This document shows, piece by piece, positions 13,996-25,697 of a stretch of DNA of 64,000 bases. Under the pieces are notes generated by a model. That model was not told the DNA's origin. It saw only the letters and a list, made by a program, of their open reading frames with translations, and did no database searches. The stretch is from Pisolithus tinctorius. Lineage: Eukaryota > Basidiomycota > Agaricomycetes > Boletales > Pisolithaceae. Within the stretch, counting starts at the first letter, position 1. Each line of letters starts with the position of its first letter. A program made the translations under genes and the position numbers. Where the stretch lies: contig JANFAH010000037.1 of the NCBI GenBank assembly GCA_024663395.1, positions 248,001 through 312,000 on the forward strand. Reading direction: 5' to 3'.

Positions 13996-15438
13996 ATGTC
14001 GCTCTCATACTCTGTTGGTGAACGCGTGCTGTGCTATCACGGTCCACTCATCTACGAGGCGAAGGTCCTGAAGGCGGAGGTGTGGGATGAGTCGAACACA
14101 AAAACCGCTGCCGTGGGCCCACACTTCTTTGTGCACTACAAAGGGTGGAAACAGACGTATGTCATCCTTAGCTACCCACCTGTTTTTGTTGATATACTAC
14201 TGCGTGCTCAGATGGGATGAGTGGGTGTCGATAACTCGACTCCTTAAGTACGACGAGACGAACGTTGCGCTACAAAAGGCACTCACGAATCAAGCTTCCG
14301 CGGCTGCAGCTTCCTCGTCAGGAGCCTCTAAAGGAAAGGGTACGAGTGGAGGGACTAGCACTACCGGAACGGGGACTGGACGAGCTAGGAAGGATGGTCG
14401 TGGCACGAAACGAGGAAGAGAGGAGGTAAGTCTGGTTGTGGTTTCGCCCAATGGCTTCCTTCCACCGGGCTCTGCGGTATGCATGGGGGCCTTATCGTTT
14501 GGTCAGCAAGCATCCTCATGCTCGCACCCGTGGCATTCACCTCTTTAGAGTTTCTGAGACATCGCTAATATTCGTTATCACTATTTAACCATTCCATGGC
14601 AGGACGACAGTCATCGGAAACCAGAGATGAAGTTGAATGTGCCCGAAGCTCTCAAAGTACAGCTTGTAGACGATTGGGAAGCAGTTACGAAGAACAATCA
14701 GGTATATTTTGTGAATCAAGTCTGCTTTACTCTTACTCAGTCATACCGGCACTCCCTCTCTTGCAATTACTCTTTCTCCTAGCTCGTTCCCCTTCCTCGC
14801 AATCCCAATGTGCTCGAAATTCTCCTGGAATTTAAGGATCACATCATAAAAATGGGTAAACAGACCAAGTGCGCTCGTTGCCGTCTCGCCTTGACTCAGT
14901 CAGCCACACTCACACTTTGTCCTACAGCCTTCGTGACCCGGAGCTCATACTACCGACCATCATTTCCGGCCTTCAAGTCTACTTCGACCGATCTCTGGGT
15001 GCAAATCTGCTTTATCGATTCGAACGCCCACAATATGCGGAGATTCGGAAGACTTACGTCACGGGCCCGAAAGTAGTCGTTGGGCAAGAGAAAGAAATGA
15101 GCGCAATTTATGGAGCGGAACATTTGCTGAGAATGTTGGGTAATTGCATCTTTCACATCTCCATTTCACGGTACATATCCTCATGCGAGTTATTACACCC
15201 AGTGAGCCTGCCTCAGATGGTGGCAAGTTCCACGATGGACGCGGAGAGTGTAGGCTTGGTGAAGGATTATGTTAATGAATTGCTTGTGTTCGTCCCCTCT
15301 CTCGACCCATCCTCATCTTGTCGTGTCAAAATTCGCTGATCATCCGTTAACAGGTTCCTTGTAAACGAGCGCAGCCGGTTTTTCATGACTGAGTACGAAA
15401 GTTCGAGTCTGCAGTACCAGAACATTTCGCGGTCGTGA
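13996..15438 (+). CDS. EAF3: Chromatin modification protein EAF3 (MRG15 family)
   Basis: Proposed exons are 13996-14156, 14212-14425, 14603-14701, 14783-14868, 14928-15139, 15203-15287 and 15354-15438, totalling 942 nt and 313 residues. The N-terminus (about residues 5-80) is a chromo barrel: VGERVLCYHGPLIYEAKV, HYKGWKQTWDEWV and RLLKYDE. A low-complexity Ala/Ser/Gly/Lys linker follows, then the MRG domain with PEALKVQLVDDWE, LVPLPRNPNV, LRDPELILPTIISGLQVYFD, YGAEHLLRMLVSLPQM and a C-terminal ERSRFF. Family members are shared subunits of the NuA4 acetyltransferase and Rpd3S deacetylase complexes and read H3K36 methylation. The second intron (177 nt) is longer than the others and might hide a further splice variant. 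The first ATG fits the conserved N-terminus directly. Confidence 0.88.
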
Positions 15439-15623
15439 ATATATCAATTCCTCGATATTTGTTGTGGTCCTTTCCATGTCTTTTCACAGCTGTGCAACCC
15501 GATTACAATTTGTTAACCCAATTTATCACCTCCGCTGAGCACCATATGTATATGGGCGGTGGGCGTAGAACTCTGTACATTTACGTGCCAAGTGATCGAA
15601 TGATCCTTGAGTGTTGTCAAACG

Positions 15624-15653
15624 TGACGTCATGGGAGATGAGCCAGCTATATA
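15624..15653 (+). promoter_or_regulatory. CRE palindrome and TATA box upstream of the peroxiredoxin gene
   Basis: A perfect TGACGTCA octamer (15624-15631), the site of ATF/CREB-type bZIP factors, lies 82 bp before the ATG, and TATATA (15648-15653) lies 60 bp before it. In fungi Atf1-type factors drive oxidative-stress genes, so the pair would suit a peroxiredoxin promoter. Binding is inferred. Confidence 0.5.
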
Positions 15654-15712
15654 CCCTTCGCTAACTTGTTCCAGTCGTCTCTTCACCGCCTCACTCCAAG
15701 CTAAATCTCACA

Positions 15713-16487
15713 ATGACCTCTATGTTCGCAAGCGCCGCGCACACTGCTCATTCTGTAGCAGCGGAAGTTCTCAATACTGCACAGATCAAAACAGGTGAAC
15801 GAGTGCCCATCAAGCCTGTCAAGGAAAACGATCCTGGGCAGCGTTTCGACATCGATTTGTCGGGTAAAAACCTCATTGTGAGTTTTGGCGTCATAGGACA
15901 GTTTGGGGTAATTGACCTATGTGACCCGTTCTGCGTAGATCGGGATTCCAGGTGCCTTCACGCCTACGTGCAGCTCTCAGGTCCCATCGTATGTCTCCGA
16001 CTATGACAAGTTTAAGGCGAAGGGAGTCAAGGATATCTTCGTGGTGGCCATCAACGATGTTTTTGTGATGAAGTATGTGATCATCTTATTCATCGCGTCG
16101 GAGAGTCTGATCCACTACCCCACCGTTTACAGAGCATGGAAGGAGAAGCTTGCCCCACAAGGCACCGGTAACTCACACAGATATCCACTCGTGAAAAGTA
16201 CTGACGCTCCTCGTGATTTTACAGGAATTCGATTCATTGCAGACGACAGGGGAGAGTTCACCGGCGCCCTCGGGCTACTCTTTAATGCGACCGATTTACT
16301 TGGAGGCCTACGTGCGAAAGTGAGTGAATTTCAGTTGTAATTGGAGAGACGTGCTGCTGAAGGCTACGGACCCACTTAGCGCTATGTCATCATCGTGCAA
16401 GATGGCAAGGCAGAATATGTCGGGGTTGAACCAGATGTTTCAAAGACAACAATTACATCGGCAACGGACGTGATCGAAAAGTTGTAA
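15713..16487 (+). CDS. Type-II peroxiredoxin (AHP1/PRX5-like)
   Basis: Proposed exons are 15713-15877, 15939-16072, 16133-16167, 16225-16319 and 16380-16487, summing to 537 nt and 178 residues. The peroxidatic site IPGAFTPTCSSQVP is complete, with the cysteine at about residue 66, and the C-terminal half carries FIADDRGEFTGALGL and the family-typical YVGVEPD. The enzyme reduces hydrogen peroxide and organic peroxides using thioredoxin or glutaredoxin. The spliced protein contains only this one cysteine, so no intramolecular resolving cysteine is present. The N-terminal 20 residues are Ala/Thr/Ser/His-rich and could be a weak targeting sequence; the last residues, EKL, are not a standard peroxisomal signal. 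A second in-frame ATG three codons in could also be used. Confidence 0.88.
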
Positions 16488-17494
16488 TGTGGTAGTAGCT
16501 TACGGAGGATTGTTTCATGTGCTTGAGGGGTTATGACAGTCGTGTTAGCACGTTCATGGCGCAGGTGATGTGCACGTACAACGTTCTTATGTGGGAGTAA
16601 CCGTACGAGCTAAACGAGATACGAAAAGCCTGTTCACATGTGCAGGATCTCCCGGATGATGGCTGAGGCATGTAGTCAATCGACGTGTTGCTGAGCTTAA
16701 CAAACTGCACACTCTTCTGGGAACTCCGGTAACCTATCTGCGCCCATCGCCATCCTAGGCGAAGGGGGGTCCGTTATCTCTTCGGAGTGGTGATGCGTAT
16801 GATTGCAACTACAATGTCACTGCACCTGAAATTGAAAATTCGTCACTCATTTTTCGACATCTGCAATCTTCCCATAAACAAAGCCCGATTCAAATCATGG
16901 TGGCAATGAATTGTAGGCATGTAATTATGTAGGATTGTACTCGTCCAAGCATCGTCTACTTGCGAATCAGAATCAAATCCTATTGTAGTTTAGCCCATCC
17001 AAGCCCAATGCCAATGTACAACCGCAACGTGTATTTGCGAACGAGGATGGGGAGATGCTGCAGAGACAGAGGAGATGACAACGGAGCGACGGACGGTATA
17101 TGATCTTCAGACATCGAAATCTCGCATGTAAATTATGGGGATCTACATATGTCGCATCCGTAAACAAGGTGCCTGCCGTCCCCGACGACCCTATCTTCTA
17201 GTAGTGAGTTAAGTCCCAATATGTAATCGAACCATGATCGATGGTATAGTACAAATGGTAACCGAACGAGATGTTATGGAGAGGGTATACACCCGTGTAC
17301 AACTACCATCCCCTTGCATGACTATGAACGAGTCTCCAAATCAGCCTTAGGTCTCTTGAGGCTCCGTCTCCACGTAACAAGCAAACTCACGAGGACAGCA
17401 AGAAAAATACGAACAGAAAAAAACGACCGATGAAGGAAGAAAGACGGACCAACTTTAACAACCACCGGCTGAGCCCAAACCCCACATATACACG
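16488..17494. other. Convergent intergenic region
   Basis: About 1 kb between two convergent stop codons. Only short random ORFs are present and I see no RNA gene, TIR or LTR. The last 100 bp before 17495 resemble the 3' flank of the second HET copy at about 22,030-22,142, so that part belongs to the duplicated unit. Confidence 0.5.
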
Positions 17495-20400
17495 TCAAAG
17501 GATTTCCAACACTTTCGCTCGTATGTTCTTGATGTTGATTCCGAGTCCCGAGATGACAATCTCGTTCTCTGCAGCGACCCTCTTGTACTTTCCATTCGAC
17601 TGTTGTAGTAGCAGTAATGCGTTGAAGGGCTGTCCGAGGCGAGCGAACATCTCTAGTGCCCGGGTATAGTTGTCAACCTGAAGCGCAGGGACAGCGGGTA
17701 TCGGCACAACTTCATCCAAGTCAGAGTCAATATCAGAGTCCGAGTCGTCCCAAGTGACCCCACTACTCGGACCTCGGATATGGTCGATCCAAGGATTCGC
17801 GAAGACGAGTTTCTTTGGCTCGTGCAGTGGGAGATCATCTGCAGTCGTGAACTCTACGTTTCCAACTCCTGATACCCTGGCATGATAAAGCTTCATATCG
17901 TCACTACGTGGGTGTTCGAGACTTCTCACAGAGAAGACGATGCATGGAAGATGTAGACGTCGGGCTGCAAAACGGGCGGAGGAAAGATCGTTGATCCTAT
18001 TATATATGATCCGTGCTTCTTGCCTGGGTAACTTGTCACGTAATATCTTGATGCACCTTTCCATTTCCTCCCCTTCGAGTGATGAAGGACTATAAGGAGT
18101 TTGGCTGTAAACAGAAAGGGAAGCCGGGAGACAACTGTTGTATGTTGATGACTTTCCTGACCACGCAAGTATGTTGACCTCCCCGGAGCGGGCTACGATC
18201 TCCTCCAGGAGATGTCCGAGAGCGTCGGGTCCTTCGCCGTAGTGAGGCCTAAGATCAGACTCGAATATGCCAATAAGAGAATACGCAGCATCTTCGTCGA
18301 CTGCCACTTTGCGCGTCGAAGCGAGACGAAGTTTCTCGCGCACCCCGAGATCACCTGGAGAGAACGTGACGATAGTTCCACGTGGAACCTTGATGGCGTC
18401 TGCCAGCTCTTGCATGATCTCCGGAGACTGCTTGTGGTTTGAGCCGGTATCGCCAAGGTATAACTTCCACTCGGAATCATAGAAAAAGATGACTTCCGGT
18501 GCGAGAAGCTCTTGTAAAGTCCATGCTCGCGTCATCCATAAACTACGCGTGAGGTCCCCGGGCTTGGACGGATGCACTACACCGGCAAGGAATACGAGCG
18601 TGGCTGCCGAGTTCGCATACCATTTGTACATAGATGTAAGAGATTGATTAAGGATGGAACTTGTGGACTTGTCGATACAACACGTATCTGACCACGCCCA
18701 ATTGTAGCCAAGTCTGCGCGTCTCTTTGCAGAAATTGCGCAACTTCTCGTTCAGGGGAATGTCAGGGAGTGCCCACACGGATTTGGATTCAACTTGTTTG
18801 ACGTCCTGGAATGACGGCTCGTTCCCCTGCCACACGTGCGAGAACATCACATATTTGAAAAATCCTGCAAGCACTCGTAGGATACGCTTCTTGTCCACTT
18901 CTGTCGTCATAGATGAAACGAGCTCTTTAAATGATGGATCGGCCTTGAAGATATGCATCCGCTCAGAACTGTCGCAAAGGCAACCAGTGTTGACATCGAT
19001 GACGACCAGGGGACAATTTTTAAGAACCTCGCGGATGATAGAATCAATAACTGCAATCATCTCAGATGGAGAGACATAGTTCTTGCGCAGTTCTGTGAAA
19101 GCGTCATTTGTGGCTATTAGCTTCATACAGGAGGTATATACCTCTGATTGCAGGGTCATTGGACTGCTCGATCGCTTGCAACATAGACTTGAAAGCATCG
19201 ATCGCTTCGTCATACCGCTTCGCTCCATGAAGCGCCACGTGCTTGGCCTCATAGCCCCAAGGGCTGGAGGGGTCCGCTTTCACTGCCTATATGGCAATTG
19301 TAAGGAACCGATCATACCAGAGGATACCATGCATACGTCGTTGGCATCCTGAAGTGCATCCTCCCACAAGCCTCTTGCTGCTCGAGCTCTGCTTCGCTTC
19401 ATAAACACACTTGCGGGATTTGGAGGACTGAGGGGCAATAGAGCAGAGTACCATGTTAGTGCATGATTGTGTCCATCAGATCTGAAGGCTTCATCGCCAA
19501 CACGCTCAAGTGTGGTTGCGCATTTTTTGCTGAAATCTGATGATGGATGTTAACGTACACGCCAACCAGACTAGCGGCTACAGGACGTACTTGCGATCCA
19601 GTCCACATTTTCCTTGCTCCTCAGGACCTCCTCGTCCGATGTCCTGATGATGTTGAGGAGGACCTCCACGGCTTCGACTGTACGGTCTTCAGTGAAGAGG
19701 GTTTCGCACAAAAATTGCTGGGAAGCGATGTCCAGCCCACTGAAACTCCACCCAAATATCTTCATGGAGGGTTAGATTGATAGGTAGTAACGACAGAAGA
19801 CCTACGAGTGAGATCGTCACTAGCGGAGGACATTGCTTGTCCTCTGGGGCTAGGTCCTTCGCACGCTCGATCAATGGTATCGCATGTCTGTAATCCCTCT
19901 TCTTCATGTACATAACTGCAAGGACCTGTGCAATGTATCAGGGGTGATACTTAAATGTCTGCATGACGCAAGGCACGTACCTGGGTGTAAAGGTAGGTTT
20001 TATCGTCATCATTGTCATTGTTTGCTCTCGTAGCAAGACGTTCCACACGATCTATTGCCCCTTCCGGGTTCCCGGATTCGAACAGAAGGATCGACTGGGC
20101 AGAACGTAGATTAATTGCGAGAACGATTTAGATCACCTCACACACCTTTAGTAGTAAGAGAAATCCGATGTCGCACAAGTGACAGTCATGAAAGGCAAAG
20201 TCGAATGCCAGTAGCGCACCCTCTCGATCGCCCTGGGCAAGTAGAGTGACCGCCATCGTAATATAGCCAATGGGTGATGGCTGGACCTGGAGGGACTTGA
20301 AATGCATGTGAGCAAACATGTACATGGAGCTATGAGGCTAAAGCAGACAGACCTCTTTGGCATCCTCTATCGCAGGTGCCAAATGTTTCAAACGTGCTCT

Positions 20401-21544
20401 TATAAGAGCACGGTTTGCTAGCACGTGGTGGCTAGGACTTGAAGCATTCGTGATCTCCTCCGACAGTAGCACTTCGGTTTTCGTTGGGTCGTCCTGTGTC
20501 CATGAGTCAAAGATCTCGTGACTCACTTCTATGAGTGGAAGCTGAGAAGGGCAGAGTTATCGATGGATTAAAGAATTACACAGGACATGAGAGTAGCGTG
20601 ATGATTGTTAGCAATGCGAGCCCCATGAGTGGATGTACACTTACACCACGGTCGAAATATTGAGGGGGGAGGACCCCTCTAAGACTGTGAATTGTGATAT
20701 TCCTGCCATTTCCACATGCAAGATACCGCCCGCTTGGCGAGAGAGCAACGCAGATAATCTGTGAGGTGTGTACGATGATGCTACTGATCTGCTTGTGGGA
20801 CGTGCAATCCCATAGCGAAACCAATGAACCCGCAGCACATGCAATGAATCTGCCGTTGGATGCTATATGTGCCGGAGATTGGTTTTCATGGATCGACCAC
20901 TCCGAAGACGAAAGCTTGGAAAGGTCGAAACAGATGAGTTTGCCTCTGGGCGAGAGGAATAGCTGTTGGCCATCAGGCGACCAGGCCAGCGTAGTTTTCG
21001 ACCATCGACCGGTCGAACCGTATTGACCTGAATCAAACAAGATATTGCCGTCGTGGGTGTTGTAGACACGGACACCCTGAGTCTCCGAGGAGGTAGCAAA
21101 TCGACTGCCGTCTGCGGAGAACTTGACACCAAGAACCCATTCATATCGAAGGGGAGGAAGGAGTCGGATACCAGAATTGATGTCGAATATCCGGGCATTG
21201 CACGTATCCGCAGATACAAGTTTAGTACAGTCGCTCGAGATATCGACCTCCGTTGCCCAGCCGCCGTGATCTAACTCGTGCACTTTTTCATTAGTGACCA
21301 TATTCCAGACGATTGCCATTTTTCCACGGTCTCCGGACACCATCCACCGGCCATCCCGGGAAACGGCAACAGATGCAACAAGGCCACTTGCTTTCAAGGT
21401 TGGCTCCTGTTGCTGTGCATGTCCGTCTTCAATCTTCCATCGAAGAATATCACCGTTGTCACATCCTCCTACGACCTGACTTTCGTTCGCGAAGGTGACT
21501 GCATGTATATCACCCTGACATTCAATTTCGATCCGTTCTATATC
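17495..21544 (-). CDS. WD40-TPR-HET protein, copy 1 (5' end unresolved)
   Basis: Proposed exons (descending) are ~21544-20645, 20541-20353, 20295-20146, 20094-19981, 19925-19806, 19759-19591, 19536-19337, 19286-19142 and 19092-17495. The first exon encodes about six WD40 blades (VAVSRDGRWMVSGD, KFSADGSRFATSSE, LAWSPDGQQLF, IASNGRFIACAAG, ALSPSGRYLACG). The middle exons encode TPR-like helical repeats, clearest at WEDALQDAND and KRYDEAIDAFKSML. The last exon carries a HET domain: FSHVWQGNEPSF, NWAWSDTCCIDK, MYKWYANSAATLVFLAGV and SLWMTRAWTLQELL. HET proteins trigger cell death at vegetative incompatibility in fungi; the function here is inferred. No NACHT or NB-ARC P-loop was seen. The frame continues upstream of 21544 but is cut by a TAA at 21547-21545 and no suitable ATG was found, so the start is open: an extra exon or a nonsense mutation. 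Confidence 0.75.
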
Positions 21545-22142
21545 TTAGTCATCATAACGGGCTGTTAATAGGGCCACCTCAGCCTTTCTGACTGCTGGTA
21601 CGCACCCATCGTTGTCGATGGCAAGCTGCTTGTCCTGGTGTTTATAGGGGAAAAGAACGATGCATAGTTGAGTCGCTCATGCCAGCACCCAATATATGTA
21701 TGAACTACATGTTCTGCAAGCTATCAATATGGATCAGTGCACGTGCCCAAAGTCACATCGTGTTCTTCCAGATCGATATATCGATAGACCAGAATTGACC
21801 AAAACTGCTTTTATTTAGTTTTGGAATGTAGCCAAATAATGGCGCGTGCTATCCCTCGTTTGGGCGCATGCTATCCCTTGTTCGTATTGCTGTGGCGTTC
21901 TGCTGCCATCTACCATATTAACAGACGGTAGTGGTGCGTGCATGCAATCCAACCCTCCCCATTAGTTGGTGGTACCCAACGTGTCCAGAAACTGATTCCA
22001 TATCTCTGATGCAGTGAAGAAGTAATGGGTGAGGACGAGGACAACACGAAACAATACGAACAGAAAAAAACAACCGATGAACGAAGAAAGACGAAACTAG
22101 CTTTAACAGCCGCCAGCTGAGCCCGAACTCCACACATACACG
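21545..22142. other. Intergenic region between the two HET copies
   Basis: About 600 bp. The first 90 bp (to about 21640) read as plausible protein in the HET copy 1 frame upstream of the TAA. A TATAAA on the minus strand lies at 21646-21641. Around 21841-21890 a stretch with GGCGCRTGCTATCCC occurs twice in tandem. Positions ~22030-22142 match the 3' flank of copy 1. Confidence 0.5.
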
Positions 22143-23619
22143 TCAAAGGATTTCCAACACTCTCGCTCGAACGTTCTTGGAGGCGATGTTGGTTCCGAGT
22201 CCCGAGACGACAATCTCGTTCTCTGCAGCGATCCTCTTGTATGTTCCATTCGACTGCTGTACCAGAAGTAATGCGTTGAAAGGCTGTCCGAGGCGAGCAA
22301 ACATCTCTAGTGCCCGGGTATAGTTGTCAACCTGAAGCACAGGGATAGTGGGTATCAGCACAACTTCATCCGAGTCAGAGTCGGTATCAGGGTCCGAGTC
22401 ATCTCCCCAGGTAACCCCACTACTCGGACCTCGGATATGATTGATCCAAGGATTCGCGAAGATGAGTTTCTTTGGCTCGTGCAGTGGGAGATCATCTGCA
22501 GTCATGAACTCTACATTTCCAGGTCCTGATACCCTGGCACGATAAAGCTTCATATTGTCACTACGTGGGTTTTCGAGACTTCTCACAGAGAAGACGATGC
22601 ATGGAAGATGTAGACGTCGGGTTGCAAAACGAGCGGGGGAAAGACGATTGATTTTATTGTATATAATCCGTGCTTCATACCGGGGCAACTTGTCACGTAA
22701 TTCTTTGATGCACCTTTCCATTTCATCCCCTTCGAGAGACGGAGGGCTGTAAGGAGTTTGGCTGTAAACAGAAAGGGACGCCGGGAGACAACTGTTGTAT
22801 GTCGATGACTTCCCTGACCACGCAAGTACACTGACCTCCCCGGAGCGGGCCACGATCTCCTCCAGAAGGTGTCCGAGGGCGTCGGGTCCTTCGCCGTAGT
22901 GAGGCCTAAGATCGGACTTGAATATACCGATGAGAGAATACGCAGCGTCTTCGTCGATTGTCGCGTTGCGCGTCGAAGCGAGACGAAGTTTTTCGCGCAC
23001 CCCAAGATCGTCTGGAGAGAACGCAGCGATGGTTCCGGGGGGGATATTGATAGCATCTGCTAGTTCTTGCATGATCTCTGGGGACTGCTTGTGGTTTGCA
23101 CTGGTATCGCCGAGGTATAACTTCCACTCGGCATCATAGAAAAAGATGATTGTCGGGGAGAGAAGCTCTTGTAAAGTCCACGCTCGCGTCATCCACAAAC
23201 TACGTGAAAGGTCCCCGGGCTTGGACGGATGCGCTACACCGGCAAGGAATACGAGCGTGGCTGCAGAATTCGCATACCACTTGTACATGGATGTAAGGGA
23301 TTGATTAAGGATGGAGCTCGTGGACTTGTCGATACAACATGTATCCGACCGTGCCCAATTATAGCCAAGTTTACGCGTCGCCTTGCAGAAATTGTGCAAT
23401 TTCTTATTCAGGAGCGTGTCGGGAAGGCCCCACACGGATTTGGATTCAATTTGTTTGACGTCCTGGAATGTCGGTTCGCTCCCCTGCCATGTGTGCGAGA
23501 ACATCACGTATCCGAAAAAACCTGCAACCACTCGTTGAATCCACTCCTCGTCCACTTCTTTCATCATAGATGAAACAAGCTCTTTGAATGATGGATCGGC
23601 CTTGAAGATACATATCTTC
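22143..23619 (-). pseudogene. WD40-TPR-HET protein copy 2, 3' segment (HET domain)
   Basis: This is the C-terminal HET part of a second gene closely similar to copy 1, with FSHTWQGSEPTF, NWARSDTCCIDK and SLWMTRAWTLQELL, ending at the same relative stop codon. The frame is open throughout. At 23619 it stops abruptly at the boundary of retroelement A2, and the missing upstream part of the same exon resumes at 61,555. The last five bases, 23615-23619 (TCTTC), are the target-site duplication. Joined across the insertion the reading frame is continuous, so the insertion is the only lesion I can see in this gene. Confidence 0.85.
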
Positions 23620-24333
23620 TGTCAAGTCCAGGCCTACTCCAACCAACTCCAACGCTATACAAGGTCTAGAGAGTGGTTCGGAAGCAAGTCCAACAGGGAA
23701 GAACGAAACTCCAACTAGCGGAGTGGTGGCAGGAATGAAGTCCGCTGAGACAGAGGCGGAGCGGAGTGAGGGCATCGGGTTTAGCTCGTGCGCTACCCCC
23801 TTGCATGATCTCAGCCCTCATATTTCAGAGGGAGAGTACAGATAGAGAGTCGGAGATAACTCCGACAGACAGAAGACGGAATCAGAAGGAGTAGGAACTA
23901 AGTTGATATTCGTACTGAAGAACAGTGGAGTACAGTACATGCTTTTATACTGCTACGGAGGTACAGTAACCAGAATTGGAACTGACGTACGGAGACTCAT
24001 AAATTTTCAAGTAAAATTTCCTGGACGACGAATGAAGGGTAGACGGAGGACATACGAACGGGTAACACAGAACATCTAGAAAAGGAAATAGTCCAGACGC
24101 TGGACCATGCGGTGAGCGTGCTGCGGAGTACCTGACTGTGAAGGTAGTCACATGACCCCTCAGAGAACGGACCGCTTGGTCCGGTAGGAGAGTAACACAA
24201 GTCCTACAACAGTCGGAGCGGAGATGGTTCATAGACAATAGAAGGTGGGCGGAGTTGGTGCGGAGTGAGCGAATGACCGGCGGAAAAGGTTGTGGAGTGA
24301 GTAAAGACCTATGACGAATGCACGGTTATGACA
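23620..24333 (-). repeat. A2 3' LTR
   Basis: 714 bp, TG...CA ends. It differs from the partner LTR at 60841-61554 at about 35 sites by hand count; all but one are transitions at CpG. Confidence 0.93.
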
Positions 24334-24525
24334 GTGCCCCCCCTTAGGGCCTGAACCCCTGAAGGCCATATGTATGGAACGAGATCAACACGAGTTGATC
24401 ATTTGAAATTACTTTGATGCCTCGAGGATAATGGCTTTAGCCATGGCGGAGCTCCGTCGGAGTTCGAAGTACCGCTTAAAAACACGTGTCAGGGTACTGA
24501 ACCTTCGTCCTTTCCTCCCATCATC
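24334..24525. other. A2 polypurine-like tract and antisense leader with palindrome
   Basis: On the minus strand a G-run (complement of 24337-24344) ends a few bases before the 3' LTR and could be the plus-strand primer site. A perfect 18-bp inverted repeat, GATCAAC-ACGA-GTTGATC, lies at 24383-24400 in the leader of the antisense gene and is also present in A1 (45016-45033). Confidence 0.55.
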
Positions 24526-24779
24526 ATGCCTTCCCAGCACCAGAGCAACACCCCCCAGCCAACCCCCGGCCACGTCTGCGACTACTCTCAAGTCGCGGAT
24601 GAAGAACTGGTCGTCCTCACTGACGACTCCACCGACACCGAGCGGGAGAAGTCCGCGGAGAAGGCGCGCCGATGAGAGGAGACCGAGCGGAGAGAGAGAG
24701 AACATGAAGCAGAGCGCAAGGCCAAGCGTGAGGAGGCCAAGAGGTGGAAGGCGGAGGAGGAGAGGTTGGAGGCAGAGCG
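24526..24779 (+). pseudogene. A2 antisense gene, 5' segment
   Basis: Begins with ATG at 24526 and encodes a short TPQPTPGH / DYSQVADEELVVLTDDSTD leader and the start of a long Glu/Lys/Arg-rich coiled coil. It runs opposite to gag-pol. One in-frame TGA follows KARR, where the A1 copy reads QQ. The reading is cut at 24779 by insertion of A1 and resumes at 45797. The bases 24775-24779 (GAGCG) are the target duplication. Confidence 0.75.
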
Positions 24780-25493
24780 TGTCATAACTGTGCATTCACA
24801 CTAAGCCCTTACTCACTCTGCGCTCCACTCCGCCGGTCATTCACTCACTCCACACCAACTCCGCCCAACTTCTGTTGGTTGTGAACCATCTCCGCTCCGA
24901 CTGCTGTCGGACTTGTGTCGCTCTCCTACCAGACCGAGCAGTCCATCCTCTGAGGGGTCATGTGACTACCTTCGCAGTCAGGTACTCCGCAGCGTGCTCA
25001 CCGCATGGTCCAGCGCCTGGACTGCTTCCTTTTCTGGATGTTCTGTGTTACCCGTTTGTATGTCCTCCGTCTACCCTTCATTCGTCGTCCAGGAAATTTT
25101 ACTTGAAAACTTATGAGTCTCCATATGTCAGTTCCGATTCCGGTTACTGTACCTCCATAGCAGTATAAAGACATGTACTGTACTCCGCTGTTCCTCAGTA
25201 CAAATATCAACTTAGTTCCTACTCCTCCTGACTCCGTCTTCTGTCTGTCGGACTTACCTCTGACCTTCTGTCTATACTCTCCCTCTGAAATACGAGGGCT
25301 GAGATCGTGCAAGGGGGTAGCACACGAGCTAAACCCAATGCCCTCACTCCGCTCCGCCTCTGTCTCGGCGGACTTCGTTCCTGCCGACACTCTGCTAGTC
25401 GGAGTTCTGTTCCTGTGTGTCGGACTTGCTTCCGAACCACTCTCTAGACCTTGTATAGCGTCGGAGTTGGTCGGAGTAGGCCCGGACTTGACA
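24780..25493 (+). repeat. A1 5' LTR
   Basis: 714 bp with TGTCAT...TTGACA ends. TATAAA is at 25164-25169, and a predicted RNA start (AGTACAAATAT, one CpG-type change from AGTACGAATAT) at 25197 is about 33 bp further on. About 30 differences from the 3' LTR were counted by hand, all CpG-type transitions. Confidence 0.93.
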
Positions 25494-25495
25494 GT

Positions 25496-25506
25496 ATATT
25501 CGTACT
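25496..25506 (+). promoter_or_regulatory. Predicted self-priming primer binding site of A1
   Basis: Two bases after the LTR lies ATATTCGTACT, the exact reverse complement of AGTACGAATAT found about 30 bp after the LTR TATA box (intact in the 3' LTR at 45500-45510). No TGG-type tRNA primer site is present. In Tf1-type elements the first 11 nt of the RNA prime minus-strand synthesis at exactly this place. Confidence 0.7.
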
Positions 25507-25554
25507 CGCACTTGTATGGTCTCCTTTTCTGTCTTCCAAAAAACTTACGCCATC

Positions 25555-25697
25555 ATGAGAACTTGAGCTCAATCCCAAAGAGAGGTCGCTGAGAACCTCG
25601 CTGTAGCGCTAGCTAATCCACGTCGACTCCCTTCCGTCGTCGAACAGTTCCAATCATTCTCTGCTCGACGCTGCTCTTGTGCTGAAGGCGAAAGTGC
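25555..25697 (+). pseudogene. A1 gag, 5' fragment
   Basis: The start corresponds to the MRTRAQSQ start of the intact A2 gag, but the fourth codon is TGA (25564-25566) where A2 has CGA. The sequence stops at 25697 where B1 is inserted and resumes at 31475; 25694-25697 (GTGC) is the target duplication, one CpG-type change from GCGC on the other side. Confidence 0.8.

Noticed and set aside
16973..17167. Short open frames in the 16.5-17.5 kb intergenic region as small genes
   Set aside because: No recognisable motif, no conserved start context, and length expected by chance.
22143..23619. Reading the two HET copy 2 fragments as separate small genes
   Set aside because: They end exactly at the A2 borders, carry the two TCTTC copies and join in frame into the same exon as in copy 1.
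23620..25493. Treating the two neighbouring LTRs at 23620 and 24780 as the two ends of one short element
   Set aside because: They are in opposite orientation, and each finds its partner with matching duplication elsewhere (60841 and 45083).
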